Numbered from the stretch's first letter, positions 29,001 through 41,890 are shown. The stretch: 64,000 nucleotides of DNA from Bacillus gaemokensis (GCF_001590835.1 NZ_LTAQ01000009.1:626-64625); one strand, 5' to 3'. Numbers and translations are program-made. Notes: generated by a model from the letters alone, not told the origin.

Positions 29001-29708
29001 ATGCAAGATATTAATATTTTTTTAGCATTTGGGGCCGGTTTTTTATCCTTTATTTCCCCTTGTTGCTTACCGCTTTATCCAGCGTTCTTATCGTACATAA
29101 CGGGAATGTCAGTTTCTGAATTAAAAGAAGAAAATGCAATGCTTCGTAAAAGAAGTATGATACATACAGCGTTTTTCTTACTAGGATTTTCTATCGTATT
29201 TATTGCGATTGGATTTGGTACAAGTTTTATTGGATCGTTTTTTCAGGACTATAAAGATTTAATTAGACAATTAGGAGCATTATTTATTATTGTGTTCGGG
29301 CTTGTAATTGTAGGGGTCTTTAAGCCAAAGTTTTTAATGCAAGATCGTAAGTTTACATTTAAAAATCGTCCAAGTGGTTACATTGGATCTACTTTGATTG
29401 GATTAGCATTTGCAGCCGGATGGACACCGTGCACAGGACCAATTTTAGTAGCTGTCATTGGACTTGCAACTACAAATCCAGAATCGGCAATGCTATATAT
29501 GATTGCTTATATACTTGGTTTTGCGATTCCATTTTTTGTACTTTCATTCTTTATTACGAAAATGTCTTGGATTAAGAGGCATAGTGGGGCGTTTGTCAAA
29601 GTAGGAGGATACATTATGATTGTTATGGGGATCTTACTATATTTTAACTGGATGACAAAAATCATTGTATATTTCTCAAGTTTATTTGGTGGTTTCACTG
29701 GTTTTTAG
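29001..29708 (+). CDS. ccdA: cytochrome c biogenesis thiol transporter CcdA
   Basis: A 235-residue membrane protein with six transmembrane helices. The redox-active cysteines are visible in helix 1 (SPCCLPLYP) and helix 4 (GWTPCTGP). CcdA carries reducing equivalents across the membrane for cytochrome c maturation and for spore cortex formation via StoA/ResA-type thioredoxins. GAGGAGAGGAG precedes the ATG. It is followed by ccdC; B. subtilis has yneI between the two, which is absent here. Confidence 0.95.
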   Translation: MQDINIFLAFGAGFLSFISPCCLPLYPAFLSYITGMSVSELKEENAMLRKRSMIHTAFFLLGFSIVFIAIGFGTSFIGSFFQDYKDLIRQLGALFIIVFGLVIVGVFKPKFLMQDRKFTFKNRPSGYIGSTLIGLAFAAGWTPCTGPILVAVIGLATTNPESAMLYMIAYILGFAIPFFVLSFFITKMSWIKRHSGAFVKVGGYIMIVMGILLYFNWMTKIIVYFSSLFGGFTGF

Positions 29709-29798
29709 TATTATTCTGTGAAAATGTTGGAAATACTAACAGAAAAGCATATAATGAAACTATATTTTTCATATTGCCACAAAAAAGGATGAGAAAGT

Positions 29799-30305
29799 AT
29801 GAACATAGTTCTTTTATCAAGTATTGTTGCCGTGTGTATGGCTGTTGGTGCAATGTTTATTCGTTTAAAAGCAGCAAAGAAACCTGCAACATTGAAAAAA
29901 ATTATTCTCCCACCGTTTTTTATGAGTACGGGGGCTCTGATGTACGTTTTTCCAGAATTTCGATTAACTCCAGCCGAAATGTTAGAAGCAATTGGCGTTG
30001 GTTTGTTTTTCTCGATTTTTCTTATTAAAACATCTAAATTTGAAGTGCGCGGACAAGAAATTTACTTAAAGCGTTCAAAAGCATTCGTCTTTATTTTAAT
30101 TGGTTTACTTGTAGTACGTATTGTATTTAAGACATATTTGAGTCAATCACTTGATTTAGGACAACTAAGTGGTATGTTCTTCTTACTTGCTTTTGCAATG
30201 ATTGTATCGTGGAGAATCGCGATGTATCGTTCATTTATGAAAGTACAAAAGGAAATGGAAAAAGAAGATGGGTTCTATAATGAGAAAGATATGAAGTTAA
30301 CGTAA
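29799..30305 (+). CDS. ccdC: CcdC-like membrane protein (YneJ)
   Basis: A 168-residue membrane protein with four to five helices, matching YneJ/CcdC, which is located next to ccdA in Bacillus. B. subtilis CcdC is associated with the ccdA region but is not essential for cytochrome c synthesis. GGATGAGAAAGT precedes the ATG. The terminator at 30330-30364 ends the unit. Confidence 0.88.
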   Translation: MNIVLLSSIVAVCMAVGAMFIRLKAAKKPATLKKIILPPFFMSTGALMYVFPEFRLTPAEMLEAIGVGLFFSIFLIKTSKFEVRGQEIYLKRSKAFVFILIGLLVVRIVFKTYLSQSLDLGQLSGMFFLLAFAMIVSWRIAMYRSFMKVQKEMEKEDGFYNEKDMKLT

Positions 30306-30329
30306 AGAGTAGAAATTTTATATGTATGA

Positions 30330-30364
30330 AAAAACAGCGTCTAATATATAGACGCTGTTTTTTT
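30330..30364 (+). terminator. ccdC terminator
   Basis: AAAACAGCGTCTA and TAGACGCTGTTTT pair perfectly, with additional T after the stem. Confidence 0.9.
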
Positions 30365-30583
30365 GACGATATTTCCAGTGCACTTGATCTAAAAACTGAA
30401 ACATTACTTTGGAAAAGGTTGATTACTAACAATAAAGTAAACTGTGTAATTGTATCTAACAGAAGAATAATTCTTGAAAAGGCAGATCATATCATTGTTT
30501 TAAATAATAGGGGTATAGAAGCTCAAGGGAATTTAGATGAGGTACTCAACAGTTCTAATGAAATAAAATGTATTATAGATTGA
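30365..30583 (+). pseudogene. C-terminal remnant of an ABC transporter ATPase
   Basis: Directly after the T tract of the ccdC terminator the frame reads DDISSALD, the Walker B end and D-loop of an ABC ATPase. It continues through CVIVSNRRIILEKADHIIVL (H-loop region altered, no His) to a stop. About 73 residues survive; Walker A, signature and membrane domain are gone. The remnant is probably from an MdlB-like half-transporter deleted up to the terminator. No start codon of its own is evident apart from one inside the hairpin. Confidence 0.8.
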
Positions 30584-30640
30584 ACAGTTATTAAATGAAT
30601 GTTTTTAATGATATTCCCTATATAAAATGAAAATGAATCA

Positions 30641-30675
30641 AAAAAGATTGCCTGTAGAGTTGGCAATCTTTTTTC
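30641..30675. terminator. terminator between the ABC remnant and yneK
   Basis: AAAAGATTGCC pairs with GGCAATCTTTT, with A and T runs on either side. Confidence 0.8.
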
Positions 30676-30695
30676 GATAAACATAGAAGATGGGG

Positions 30696-31127
30696 TTATT
30701 TCGCAAGTAAAGATTGATAATTCGAGTAATCGATTTGCTTTTCTTGTAGCTTCTTAATTAAAAATTTATGATCTCGCTTTGGAGTAGCTATAATATACCC
30801 TTTAATGATTAAATCTTCAGTTATTTTAGGTGCTTTTTCTTCTAAAGCTAATTCTCCAATTTTACCAGCAATTTTGGACCGTGCAACATCGCGGAAAAGT
30901 TCAGGGACTGGGCTTACAAGTTCCTCTAATAATTGTTTTTGCTCGTCATCCCATAAATGCCGTGTTTGATCAATATATCGTTGCTCCCAATCTAAAATAG
31001 ACATGCCGTCTTCTTTTGGTAGACGTTTCAAGAATTTTCGGAACATAAAATATCCACCAATAGACATAAGGCCCAGTAAAATAACAGTCCAAGTAACAAT
31101 AAACCAACTAAACCATCCTTCGAGCAA
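30696..31127 (-). CDS. yneK: YneK-like membrane protein (DUF2621)
   Basis: A 143-residue protein with one N-terminal transmembrane helix (about 8-30) and a soluble charged domain, matching YneK (DUF2621), which follows ccdC in B. subtilis. The start is TTG 31127 with AAAGGGGGGATAGAC upstream; the longer frame to 31274 reads through the neighbour's terminator. B. subtilis places yneK just before cotM, but here about 31 kb separates them, and the orientation is inverted relative to ccdC. Function unknown. Confidence 0.8.
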   Translation of the reverse strand: MLEGWFSWFIVTWTVILLGLMSIGGYFMFRKFLKRLPKEDGMSILDWEQRYIDQTRHLWDDEQKQLLEELVSPVPELFRDVARSKIAGKIGELALEEKAPKITEDLIIKGYIIATPKRDHKFLIKKLQEKQIDYSNYQSLLAK

Positions 31128-31198
31128 GTCTATCCCCCCTTTACGATAGCAGTTTTCCTTTACTAGTATTATAAGCATTGAGATTGGTAGAAAGCAAG

Positions 31199-31227
31199 AA
31201 CGCTTGGCCATTTTGACCAAGCGTTGT
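31199..31227 (-). terminator. hairpin between the 98-residue gene and yneK
   Basis: AACGCTTGG and CCAAGCGTT pair; the tail on the minus strand is only moderately T-rich. Confidence 0.55.
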
Positions 31228-31230
31228 GAA

Positions 31231-31527
31231 TTAAACGAAGTATAGTTGTTCGACACGTAATATATCATTATCATCTTCTACATATTCAATGATAAGTGTA
31301 CCAACTTTACGATCTTTATCTTCAGTTGTGAAAATAGAGTAAGAAGTAAAACGTTTTGTTGATAGGCCGCTAATATGTGTAGGAAGAGAAATGTAGTCGT
31401 TATCGCGGAAAAACTCCATGAGCTCAACATCTTCAAATTGTTTTCGATCCACTGGTTGATTTGTGTAGCGACGTTGTAGTTGTTTTAAAGATTCGTTCCA
31501 AGAAATTACTTTTGTATCGTATACCAT
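31231..31527 (-). CDS. hypothetical protein of 98 residues
   Basis: A small acidic soluble protein that I do not recognise. The start at 31527 was chosen because AAGGAGATAG lies seven bases upstream; the longer frame to 31665 reads into a palindrome. It begins MVYDTKVISW, has a Gln- and Arg-rich helix (SLKQLQRRYTNQ), and ends in a predicted beta hairpin (KVGTLIIEYVEDDNDILRVE). It is divergent from a P-loop kinase gene. No function inferred. Confidence 0.65.
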   Translation of the reverse strand: MVYDTKVISWNESLKQLQRRYTNQPVDRKQFEDVELMEFFRDNDYISLPTHISGLSTKRFTSYSIFTTEDKDRKVGTLIIEYVEDDNDILRVEQLYFV

Positions 31528-31619
31528 TTGTTCTATCTCCTTACTATATGTAATCATTAAGAACATATGTTCCATGTTAGTATACCTTGTTTTTAGTGAA
31601 AGGGAAAGCAAAAAATAAT

Positions 31620-31643
31620 GTAAGCTTGGAAATCCAAGCTTAC
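31620..31643. promoter_or_regulatory. 24-base perfect palindrome in a divergent intergenic region
   Basis: GTAAGCTTGG-aaat-CCAAGCTTAC lies between two divergent genes, 93 bases before one start and 137 before the other. It could be an operator or a stray terminator hairpin; the flanks are A/T-rich on both strands. Confidence 0.45.
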
Positions 31644-31779
31644 ATAAAAAGGCGTCCATAATCATTTCTATTTTTTATTATAAGCTAGATAGAAATAGGA
31701 AACAAGGTACGAAGTGTTTTGTTGATAGTTTGTAAAATTCCGTTTATTGTAAAAAAGAGGGTTATATTAGTGAAAAGGG

Positions 31780-32394
31780 ATGGGGAAAATGACGTATATA
31801 ATTTCACTTCAAGGACCAATGGCAAGCGGGAAAACAACGTTAGCGAGAAGGTTAGAAAAGCATGGATTTCCAATATTCTATGAAAATCCTTACGAAATTG
31901 TAGAAGAAAGAAAAAACTTAAACTTGGATATTTACACAAAAGAGGGATTTATTACAAATCAAAAAATGTTTATTGAAGCAAAAATAAAAGAATTTCAGAA
32001 TGTAGAGGGACGTATAGTCGTATTTGATCGTGGGCCGGAAGATATTGAGTTTTATACAATACATTTTCCAAAACTTATAGGAATGGATTGGGATATTGAA
32101 AACGAACTAAAAGATGAATTGTATCAATTAAGAAAATGTCGTTCAGATGCGATTTTTTATTTGGATATTTCTAAGAAGATATTGCAAGAGAGAAAGGAGA
32201 ATGATAATACGAGAAGACGCAGTACGTTTGAAGAGCAGTTAGAGTTAGTAGAAACTGAAAAACAGTGGTATAAACAATTTCCAGTTACATATGTGAGTAC
32301 TGATGAAGTGACGGTAGAGGAAACAGAGTTATATTTCATGAAATGGTTAAATGAGAAAAAATATGAAGAAAATGTTCTTAAACAAGGGTTTTAA
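31780..32394 (+). CDS. P-loop kinase-like AAA ATPase
   Basis: A 204-residue P-loop protein with Walker A GPMASGKTT near the N-terminus, a kinase-like DRGPED motif near residue 87 and Arg-rich LID-like segment (ENDNTRRRS). It resembles deoxynucleoside or small-metabolite kinases. Start ATG 31780; ATG 31789 with GGGATGGGG upstream is equally possible. The substrate cannot be read. Confidence 0.75.
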   Translation: MGKMTYIISLQGPMASGKTTLARRLEKHGFPIFYENPYEIVEERKNLNLDIYTKEGFITNQKMFIEAKIKEFQNVEGRIVVFDRGPEDIEFYTIHFPKLIGMDWDIENELKDELYQLRKCRSDAIFYLDISKKILQERKENDNTRRRSTFEEQLELVETEKQWYKQFPVTYVSTDEVTVEETELYFMKWLNEKKYEENVLKQGF

Positions 32395-32471
32395 TATAAA
32401 GAAAAAGATCATATTAATTCGACAATTTTAATCGTATTCTAGTCAATTAATGCGAGGAGAAGGGGATCATT

Positions 32472-32668
32472 ATGATTAAGATATTAGAAAACGTACAGGA
32501 TGCTTCTATGTTACTATTAGTCTTATGTTCATTTTTTATTATAGACATCTGCGAAAAGTGAAATGGGAAAGAAAACTTTCTTTTTTTGAATCTACAATGT
32601 ACATCTTAACTCAACTTGCATATTTACTTTGGGCAGGCAGTAGCCTTCTTAAAATTTTGTCAAAATAG
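32472..32668 (+). pseudogene. small two-helix membrane protein broken in a poly-T run
   Basis: ATG 32472 follows AGGAGAAGGGG and encodes MIKILENVQDASMLLLVLCS before meeting TGA. One extra T in the T6 run at 32532-32537 would join this to the second frame, which reads YYRHLRKVKWERKLSFFEST and a second helix (LTQLAYLLWAGSSLLKIL) up to TAG 32666. The restored product would be about 65 residues with two transmembrane helices. No family recognised. Confidence 0.7.
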
Positions 32669-32686
32669 AATAATAGCATGTATATG

Positions 32687-32716
32687 AAAATCACTTAGTC
32701 TGTAGGTGGTTTTTAT
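32687..32716 (+). terminator. terminator after the broken small membrane gene
   Basis: AAAATCAC pairs with GTGGTTTT (two G-U pairs), with further T after. Confidence 0.5.
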
Positions 32717-32756
32717 ATACATTTATATTTAGGTTTCATAAAATAGTTGGGAGCTT

Positions 32757-32811
32757 TTTATCCCGCTATTTGCAGGCAATAAGCTCCCAACTGATGGAAG
32801 TTTCACTTTAT
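32757..32811 (+). repeat. short (internally deleted) bcr1-type repeat
   Basis: A 55-base copy flanked by TTTAT at 32757-32761 and 32807-32811. It retains the ends ATCCCGCTATTTGCAGGC and GAAGTTTCACTTTAT but not the central hairpins. The right TTTAT supplies the stop codon of the adjacent minus-strand HIT gene. Confidence 0.8.
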
Positions 32812-33290
32812 ATGGAAGAGGAAGAATAGGCTTGTTTCATTAATGTAAGTAAGTTTTCAGTTATTTTTTGACGTAGCAACCCATGTTCTTTATCGTTATA
32901 TTGATATTGTACATCAAACCATTTTTCATTTGGATAACGCCAAACAGGATAAGGTTTTCGTTCTTCTGGTTCCCACTCGTAACGCGGGAATATATGGGCG
33001 TGTAAAAATGGATCTGTATTACCTAATATGGAGTAATTAACTCTTCTTGGATTACAGGATTTTTCAATAGCATCTCCAATTAAGCTCATATCTAACAGAT
33101 AATCATTACGTTCTTTACAATTTAAATCATTTAAAGTGTTTACTTTAGGCGAAGCGAGGAGGACACAATATCCGGGAAGAAATTGCGTATCACCGATAAC
33201 GGCAAATCCACTCTTCATTTTCGTTATTACCATGGGATTTTCATTCCGCTCAGTTGAAGCGATTCGATCTTGTTTCCAATCTGTATTCAT
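32808..33290 (-). CDS. HIT-superfamily protein
   Basis: A 160-residue HIT-like nucleotide hydrolase/transferase. The signature reads LHAHIFPRYEW, so two His of the triad are present and Phe stands at the third position. This is unlike the canonical H-x-H-x-H and may indicate a phosphorylase-like or divergent subgroup. GGAGG upstream supports ATG 33290; the longer ATG overlaps that site. The last residues (SSSSI) and stop codon are supplied next to and by a bcr1-type repeat, so the native C-terminus may differ in relatives. Confidence 0.75.
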   Translation of the reverse strand: MNTDWKQDRIASTERNENPMVITKMKSGFAVIGDTQFLPGYCVLLASPKVNTLNDLNCKERNDYLLDMSLIGDAIEKSCNPRRVNYSILGNTDPFLHAHIFPRYEWEPEERKPYPVWRYPNEKWFDVQYQYNDKEHGLLRQKITENLLTLMKQAYSSSSI

Positions 33291-33398
33291 ATGAAACTCC
33301 TCCAATTTTGTTAAGTAGATTTTATTTAATTTATATATGATTTCTTTATATAGATTTTAAGAAGTAAAGGATGTGTAATAACGTACTACAAGGTAAGC

Positions 33399-34355
33399 TT
33401 ATACTGATTTTGTGCAACGATAAATAGCAAGTGTTTTTGGATCCTTCCATATCCCATTATGAAGGGATAACTCATTGTCTATTTCATTTGTAAGCCATTC
33501 TTTCATTTCTGAATGGAGTTGGATATCACCTGGTATGTTTAATGATGGGAACATACTAGTAATATAATTAACGATAGGTGTAGCGTTATGAAATATAAGT
33601 GAATTATGAATAACCGTCTCTTCTACGGCCTGAAAAACAGATTGTAACAATTGTTTTCCATTTTCTAAACAAAATGGAGCAGCTGTTGGTGCTTTTTCAG
33701 GTAAATCAAATGTGACTAACATTTTGTTACACATCTCATCCATATAAGGTAATGAGATGTGAGAATTTGTTGTGGCTAGAAACTTACCTCCAGGGCAAAT
33801 TACTTTATGAAATCCTTGAATTGTTTTTTCTACATCCGTCATGTGATACAACATATGCCTTGCAATAATCCAATCGTAAGAATCGACTGGGAAAGGAAGT
33901 TTATTAGCATCTCCAAGTTTCCATTCAATATTTACATGTTGCAGTGCCGCGTTCAGGGCAGCCTCTCGCAGCATAGTTGTAGATTGGTCAAGACCAGTGA
34001 GATGCCCCTTATGGCCGTTTGCTTGTAGTGACACAAGGAATTTTCCGTTAGCGCATCCAACCTCTAATACCTTTTCTGCTCCTTGTAATTGCAAATGATT
34101 AATTACAACTGTATCTAAGTCTACTTGTTTTTCTTCATATTTTTTATGAGTATTGATCCTTGTTTGCAGATGATTACTTACAGCATATTGCCTTTTTACA
34201 TCATTCATTTTTTCTGACTCCACCTTTGTGCAAAATTGATGAATAGCATGTGTTAAAACATCTGTTTTATTTAAACCTTCATAATGAAGTGCAGCCTCAA
34301 ATTTTTCTAGTAATCTCTCGTCGATTCGAAAGTGAATATCTTTTCTCTTAACCAA
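33399..34355 (-). CDS. ribbon-helix-helix / class I methyltransferase fusion
   Basis: A 318-residue protein. Residues 1-50 (DIHFRIDERLLEKFEAAL, LNKTDVLTHAI) look like a CopG/Arc-type ribbon-helix-helix DNA-binding or dimerisation module. Residues about 75-300 form a SAM-dependent methyltransferase with motif I VLEVGCANGKFL, motif II-like LTGLDQS and GDANKLPFP. A GGGGG site precedes the TTG start. The methyl acceptor is unknown. Monocistronic. The fusion suggests a methyltransferase that self-dimerises or is recruited to DNA. Confidence 0.75.
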   Translation of the reverse strand: MVKRKDIHFRIDERLLEKFEAALHYEGLNKTDVLTHAIHQFCTKVESEKMNDVKRQYAVSNHLQTRINTHKKYEEKQVDLDTVVINHLQLQGAEKVLEVGCANGKFLVSLQANGHKGHLTGLDQSTTMLREAALNAALQHVNIEWKLGDANKLPFPVDSYDWIIARHMLYHMTDVEKTIQGFHKVICPGGKFLATTNSHISLPYMDEMCNKMLVTFDLPEKAPTAAPFCLENGKQLLQSVFQAVEETVIHNSLIFHNATPIVNYITSMFPSLNIPGDIQLHSEMKEWLTNEIDNELSLHNGIWKDPKTLAIYRCTKSV

Positions 34356-34477
34356 TTTTGGTCCCCCTTACAGCTGTTAGTGAGACTATAGCATGCTTTG
34401 AAATTTTCTGTAAATAAATTGTGTACACAGTGGAGACAGAGTATTGGAAAAATTCATTCGAATAATTGTTTAAACTA

Positions 34478-34506
34478 TTGACGATTTAAACGTTTTCATA
34501 TATTCT
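34478..34506 (+). promoter_or_regulatory. hut promoter with overlapping cre-like site
   Basis: TTGACG (34478-34483) and TATTCT (34501-34506) are separated by 17 bases. TTTAAACGTTTTCA at 34485-34498 matches the CcpA consensus at 13 of 14 positions and fills the spacer, so glucose repression by CcpA is predicted. Confidence 0.75.
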
Positions 34507-34552
34507 TAAATTAAGTAATATTCAAATAATTTATAAGAAATGAGAGAGTCAC

Positions 34553-34993
34553 ATGCTTCTTCAAGGAACACATCGAATTGGTCGTATGGCCATGTTGTTG
34601 GCGCTTGCGGAGGAAAATGAAAGCCCTGTACTATCAATCCCAAAAGGTTGGAAGTATTGTACTGGGAAAGTTGGTTCTATGAATTCGCAAAAGGTTGTCG
34701 CAGCAATGGAAACAGCGGCTAAGAGCAACCAAGTTATTGAAACAGACGTTTACAGAGAAACGCATGCACTTTATCATGCAATCATGGAAGCGTTGTACGG
34801 AGTAACGAGAGGACAAATTCAGTTAGCAGACGTTCTTCGTACAGTAGGTCTTCGGTTTGCAATTGTGCGCGGTACACCATACGACGGAAAAAAAGAAGGC
34901 GAATGGGTTGCTGTTGCACTTTATGGAACGATAGGTGCACCTGTAAAAGGATCTGAGCATGAGGCGATTGGTTTAGGAATTAATCACATATGA
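34553..34993 (+). CDS. hutP: HutP, histidine-responsive anti-terminator
   Basis: HutP binds L-histidine and Mg2+ and then the hut leader RNA, preventing termination upstream of hutH. The 146-residue protein closely follows B. subtilis HutP. It includes the core GKVGSM and VVAAMETA, the metal/histidine site region [15 protein letters not shown], and the end [25 protein letters not shown] precedes the ATG. The target hairpin is directly downstream. Confidence 0.97.
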   Translation: MLLQGTHRIGRMAMLLALAEENESPVLSIPKGWKYCTGKVGSMNSQKVVAAMETAAKSNQVIETDVYRETHALYHAIMEALYGVTRGQIQLADVLRTVGLRFAIVRGTPYDGKKEGEWVAVALYGTIGAPVKGSEHEAIGLGINHI

Positions 34994-35014
34994 TTTGCCC
35001 ATAGTCTATTAGTT

Positions 35015-35082
35015 AGAAGGGGGCCTTGCTTTTTGGGACAGAAGTCTGTCTTAAAAAGGTAAGGTCCTCTTTTGCTCTTTTT
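35015..35082 (+). promoter_or_regulatory. HutP-controlled attenuator between hutP and hutH
   Basis: About 20 bases from AGAAGGGGGCCTTGCTTTTT pair with AAAAAGGTAAGGTCCTCTTTT, allowing G-U pairs. The loop itself contains GACAGA/TCTGTC, and a T run follows. NAG triplets (TTAGTTAGAAG) sit at the base of the stem, as expected for HutP binding. Established mechanism in B. subtilis; assigned here by structure and position. Confidence 0.85.
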
Positions 35083-35093
35083 AAGGAGGAAAA

Positions 35094-36614
35094 ATGATGA
35101 TTACGTTAACAGGACATTCATTGACAGTAGAAGAAATGAAACAATTGTTGTTTGAAGGAGAGGGAGTAACAGCTTGCCCAAATAGCATGCAAAAAGTGGC
35201 TGAGTGCCGTGAGGTTGTAGAAAAGATCGTAGATGACGGAAAAGTTGTTTACGGTATTACAACAGGTTTTGGGAAATTTAGTGATGTACTCATTCAGAAA
35301 GATGATGTAAAGGCGCTTCAGCATAATTTAATCCAATCACACGCATGCGGAATTGGTGATCCATTCCCAGAAGAAGTTTCACGTGGAATGTTGATTTTAC
35401 GTGCTAATACGATGTTAAAAGGTGTATCTGGTGTTCGACCGCTTGTTGTAAATAGGCTGTTAGAGTTTGTAAATCGTAAAATTCATCCGGTTATCCCGCA
35501 GCAAGGTTCATTAGGTGCGAGCGGTGATTTAGCTCCATTATCCCATCTTGCTCTTGTTCTATTAGGAGAAGGGGAAGTGTTTTATAAGGGGAAACGTGTT
35601 CATGCAGTGGTAGCTCTGACAGAAGAAGGATTAGAGCCAATTGAATTAGAAGCGAAAGAAGGGCTTGCATTAATCAATGGTACGCAAGCGATGACAGCGC
35701 AAGGAATTCTTTCTTATATAGAAGCTGAAGCGATTGCGTATCAATCAGAATTAATTGCATCGATGACAATGGAAGGATTGCGCGGTATTATCGATGCATT
35801 TGATGAAAATGTTCATAAAGCTCGTGGCTATCAAGAACAAGTAGAAGTTGCTAAGCGCATTCGTGACGTACTTCATGATAGTAAGCTTGTAACAAAGCAA
35901 GGGGAACTTCGAGTGCAAGATGCATACTCACTTCGCTGTATTCCGCAGGTGCACGGTGCTTCTTGGCAAGTTTTAAATTATGTAAAAGAAAAATTAGAAA
36001 TTGAAATGAATGCAGCAACAGATAACCCACTTATTTTTGATGGTGGAGAAAAAGTAATTTCTGGTGGGAACTTCCACGGACAACCAATTGCATTTGCAAT
36101 GGACTTTTTAAAGGTTGGAATGGCGGAACTTGCGAATATTTCTGAGCGTCGGATTGAACGTCTTGTGAATCCGCAATTAAACGATTTACCACCATTCTTA
36201 AGCCCAGAGCCAGGACTTCAGTCTGGTGCAATGATTATGCAATATGCAGCAGCTTCACTCGTTTCAGAAAATAAAACGTTAGCACATCCAGCAAGTGTGG
36301 ACTCTATTCCATCATCAGCTAACCAGGAAGATCATGTAAGTATGGGAACAATTGCTTCACGTCATGCGCATCAAATTATTCAAAACGTAAGACGCGTTCT
36401 TGCAATTGAAATGATCTGTGCAATGCAAGCTGCAGAATATCGAGGTATTGAAGAGATGAGTACAGCGACGAAAGCCTTTTATCACCAAGGTCGTCAGCAA
36501 GCACCTTCAATTACAAACGACCGTATTTTCTCAACAGATATTGAAAATATTGCACATTGGTTAAAAACAAGCCATTGGACGAAAGAACGAATGAATGTAA
36601 ATGCAGCACTATAA
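35094..36614 (+). CDS. hutH: histidine ammonia-lyase
   Basis: Deaminates L-histidine to urocanate, first step of histidine catabolism. The 506-residue protein shows the MIO-forming Ala-Ser-Gly motif in [14 protein letters not shown] (about residue 143) and the conserved QDxHS-like NQEDHVSMG stretch. TTAAGGAGG precedes the two adjacent ATG codons. First gene after the attenuator. Confidence 0.98.
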   Translation: MMITLTGHSLTVEEMKQLLFEGEGVTACPNSMQKVAECREVVEKIVDDGKVVYGITTGFGKFSDVLIQKDDVKALQHNLIQSHACGIGDPFPEEVSRGMLILRANTMLKGVSGVRPLVVNRLLEFVNRKIHPVIPQQGSLGASGDLAPLSHLALVLLGEGEVFYKGKRVHAVVALTEEGLEPIELEAKEGLALINGTQAMTAQGILSYIEAEAIAYQSELIASMTMEGLRGIIDAFDENVHKARGYQEQVEVAKRIRDVLHDSKLVTKQGELRVQDAYSLRCIPQVHGASWQVLNYVKEKLEIEMNAATDNPLIFDGGEKVISGGNFHGQPIAFAMDFLKVGMAELANISERRIERLVNPQLNDLPPFLSPEPGLQSGAMIMQYAAASLVSENKTLAHPASVDSIPSSANQEDHVSMGTIASRHAHQIIQNVRRVLAIEMICAMQAAEYRGIEEMSTATKAFYHQGRQQAPSITNDRIFSTDIENIAHWLKTSHWTKERMNVNAAL

Positions 36615-36619
36615 AGTGA

Positions 36620-40573
<3,954 letters not shown>

Positions 40574-40575
<2 letters not shown>

Positions 40576-40612
40576 AAAGAGGTCTCTCCTTATTGGGGAG
40601 GCTTCTTTTTAT
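40574..40612 (+). terminator. hut operon terminator
   Basis: AAAAAGAGGTCTCTCC pairs with GGGGAGGCTTCTTTTT, T run in the second arm. Confidence 0.85.
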
Positions 40613-40755
40613 TGTTCCATATACGAATACTGTGTGATAAGAGCTTATAAATTGACGTATTAGTTTGTAAGGGATTATGATTCATATATGAAATATATTT
40701 AAAGTTATAGTGAAAAATATAGAGTTTAATTATAAAAGGTATAGGGGGAATTAAG

Positions 40756-41883
40756 ATGACAAATTTAAAGAGCAAAGCAGCAAGTATATATGAAGGCACG
40801 AATATAAACAGTTGGGGATCCTTTCAAAATGTGGAAGAAACAAAGTTATTTAATCCGATTCAAATTGGTGCTTGGTCTCTTTGTAACCGTGTGGCAATGG
40901 CACCGATGACGCGTTGTTTTGCCAATGATGAAACAGGAGTAGTTGGAGCTGATGTAGTTGAATATTACCGAAAACGTGCAGCTGATGGCGTAGGTCTAAT
41001 CATTACAGAAGGGATTGTAATTAGCCCAAGAGCAAAAGGAAATCCAGGTGTTCCGGGCATTTATACAGGGGAACAAATTGATTCTTGGAAACCGGTAACA
41101 GATGCAGTACATAAAGAAGGTGGAACGATTATTGCTCAAATATGGCATGTAGGACGTATGAGTCATCATGAACTAACGGGTGGACTCTTGCCGCAAGCAC
41201 CGTCAGCGATTGCAGCACAAGGAAATGTACCGCGTTTTCGTAAGCCTTTTGATACGCCAGAAGCAATGACAATAGAAGATATTCAAGAGGTTATCAAGCA
41301 ATATGCACAAGCTGCTAGGAATGCGATAGAAGCTGGATTTGATGGGGTGGAAATTCACGGAGCACATGGATACTTAATTGATCAATTTGCTTATGAATTT
41401 GCTAATGATCGAAAGGATCATTATGGGGGAGACCTAAAACAAAGGTTAACGTTTATGAAAGAAGTATTACAAGCTGTAATAAGTGCGATTGGTGCAGATA
41501 AAACACTCATTCGTTTTTCTGCATTCAAAGGTGATAATCCGAGCTATATGTGGGAAAATCCTGAAGAGGCAATTAAGACCTTCGTAGAGATGTTCCATGA
41601 AGTTGGTTTAACGATGATTCACCCTTCGACCATGAATTATACACAAGTGATAGCTGACGGGAAAAACTTGCATCAATTGGTTCGCAAATATTGGAATGGT
41701 GTAGTTGTTGGAGTAGGGGGGTTAAATCCGAAAGAAGCAGAACAGGCACTTCAAGAAGGAACAATTGATGTAGCGGCATTTGGTAGACCATTGATTTCTA
41801 ATCCAGATTTTGTTCATCGAATTAAACACGGGGAAAGTTTAGAGGAATACGATGCAAAACAGCATCTTGCCACATTAATATGA
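40756..41883 (+). CDS. Old Yellow Enzyme-family NADH:flavin oxidoreductase
   Basis: A 375-residue FMN-dependent ene-reductase of the OYE family. About 30 extra residues precede the barrel, which begins ETKLFNPIQIGAWSLCNR. The motif MAPMTR, the substrate His pair in WHVGRMSH/EIHGAHGYL and DQFAYEFANDRKDHYGG are present. Such enzymes reduce activated alkenes, nitro compounds and nitrate esters. AGGGGG precedes the ATG. The N-terminal extension suggests an alternative start at an internal codon, but no better ribosome site is visible. Confidence 0.9.
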   Translation: MTNLKSKAASIYEGTNINSWGSFQNVEETKLFNPIQIGAWSLCNRVAMAPMTRCFANDETGVVGADVVEYYRKRAADGVGLIITEGIVISPRAKGNPGVPGIYTGEQIDSWKPVTDAVHKEGGTIIAQIWHVGRMSHHELTGGLLPQAPSAIAAQGNVPRFRKPFDTPEAMTIEDIQEVIKQYAQAARNAIEAGFDGVEIHGAHGYLIDQFAYEFANDRKDHYGGDLKQRLTFMKEVLQAVISAIGADKTLIRFSAFKGDNPSYMWENPEEAIKTFVEMFHEVGLTMIHPSTMNYTQVIADGKNLHQLVRKYWNGVVVGVGGLNPKEAEQALQEGTIDVAAFGRPLISNPDFVHRIKHGESLEEYDAKQHLATLI

Positions 41884-41890
41884 ATAAGGA

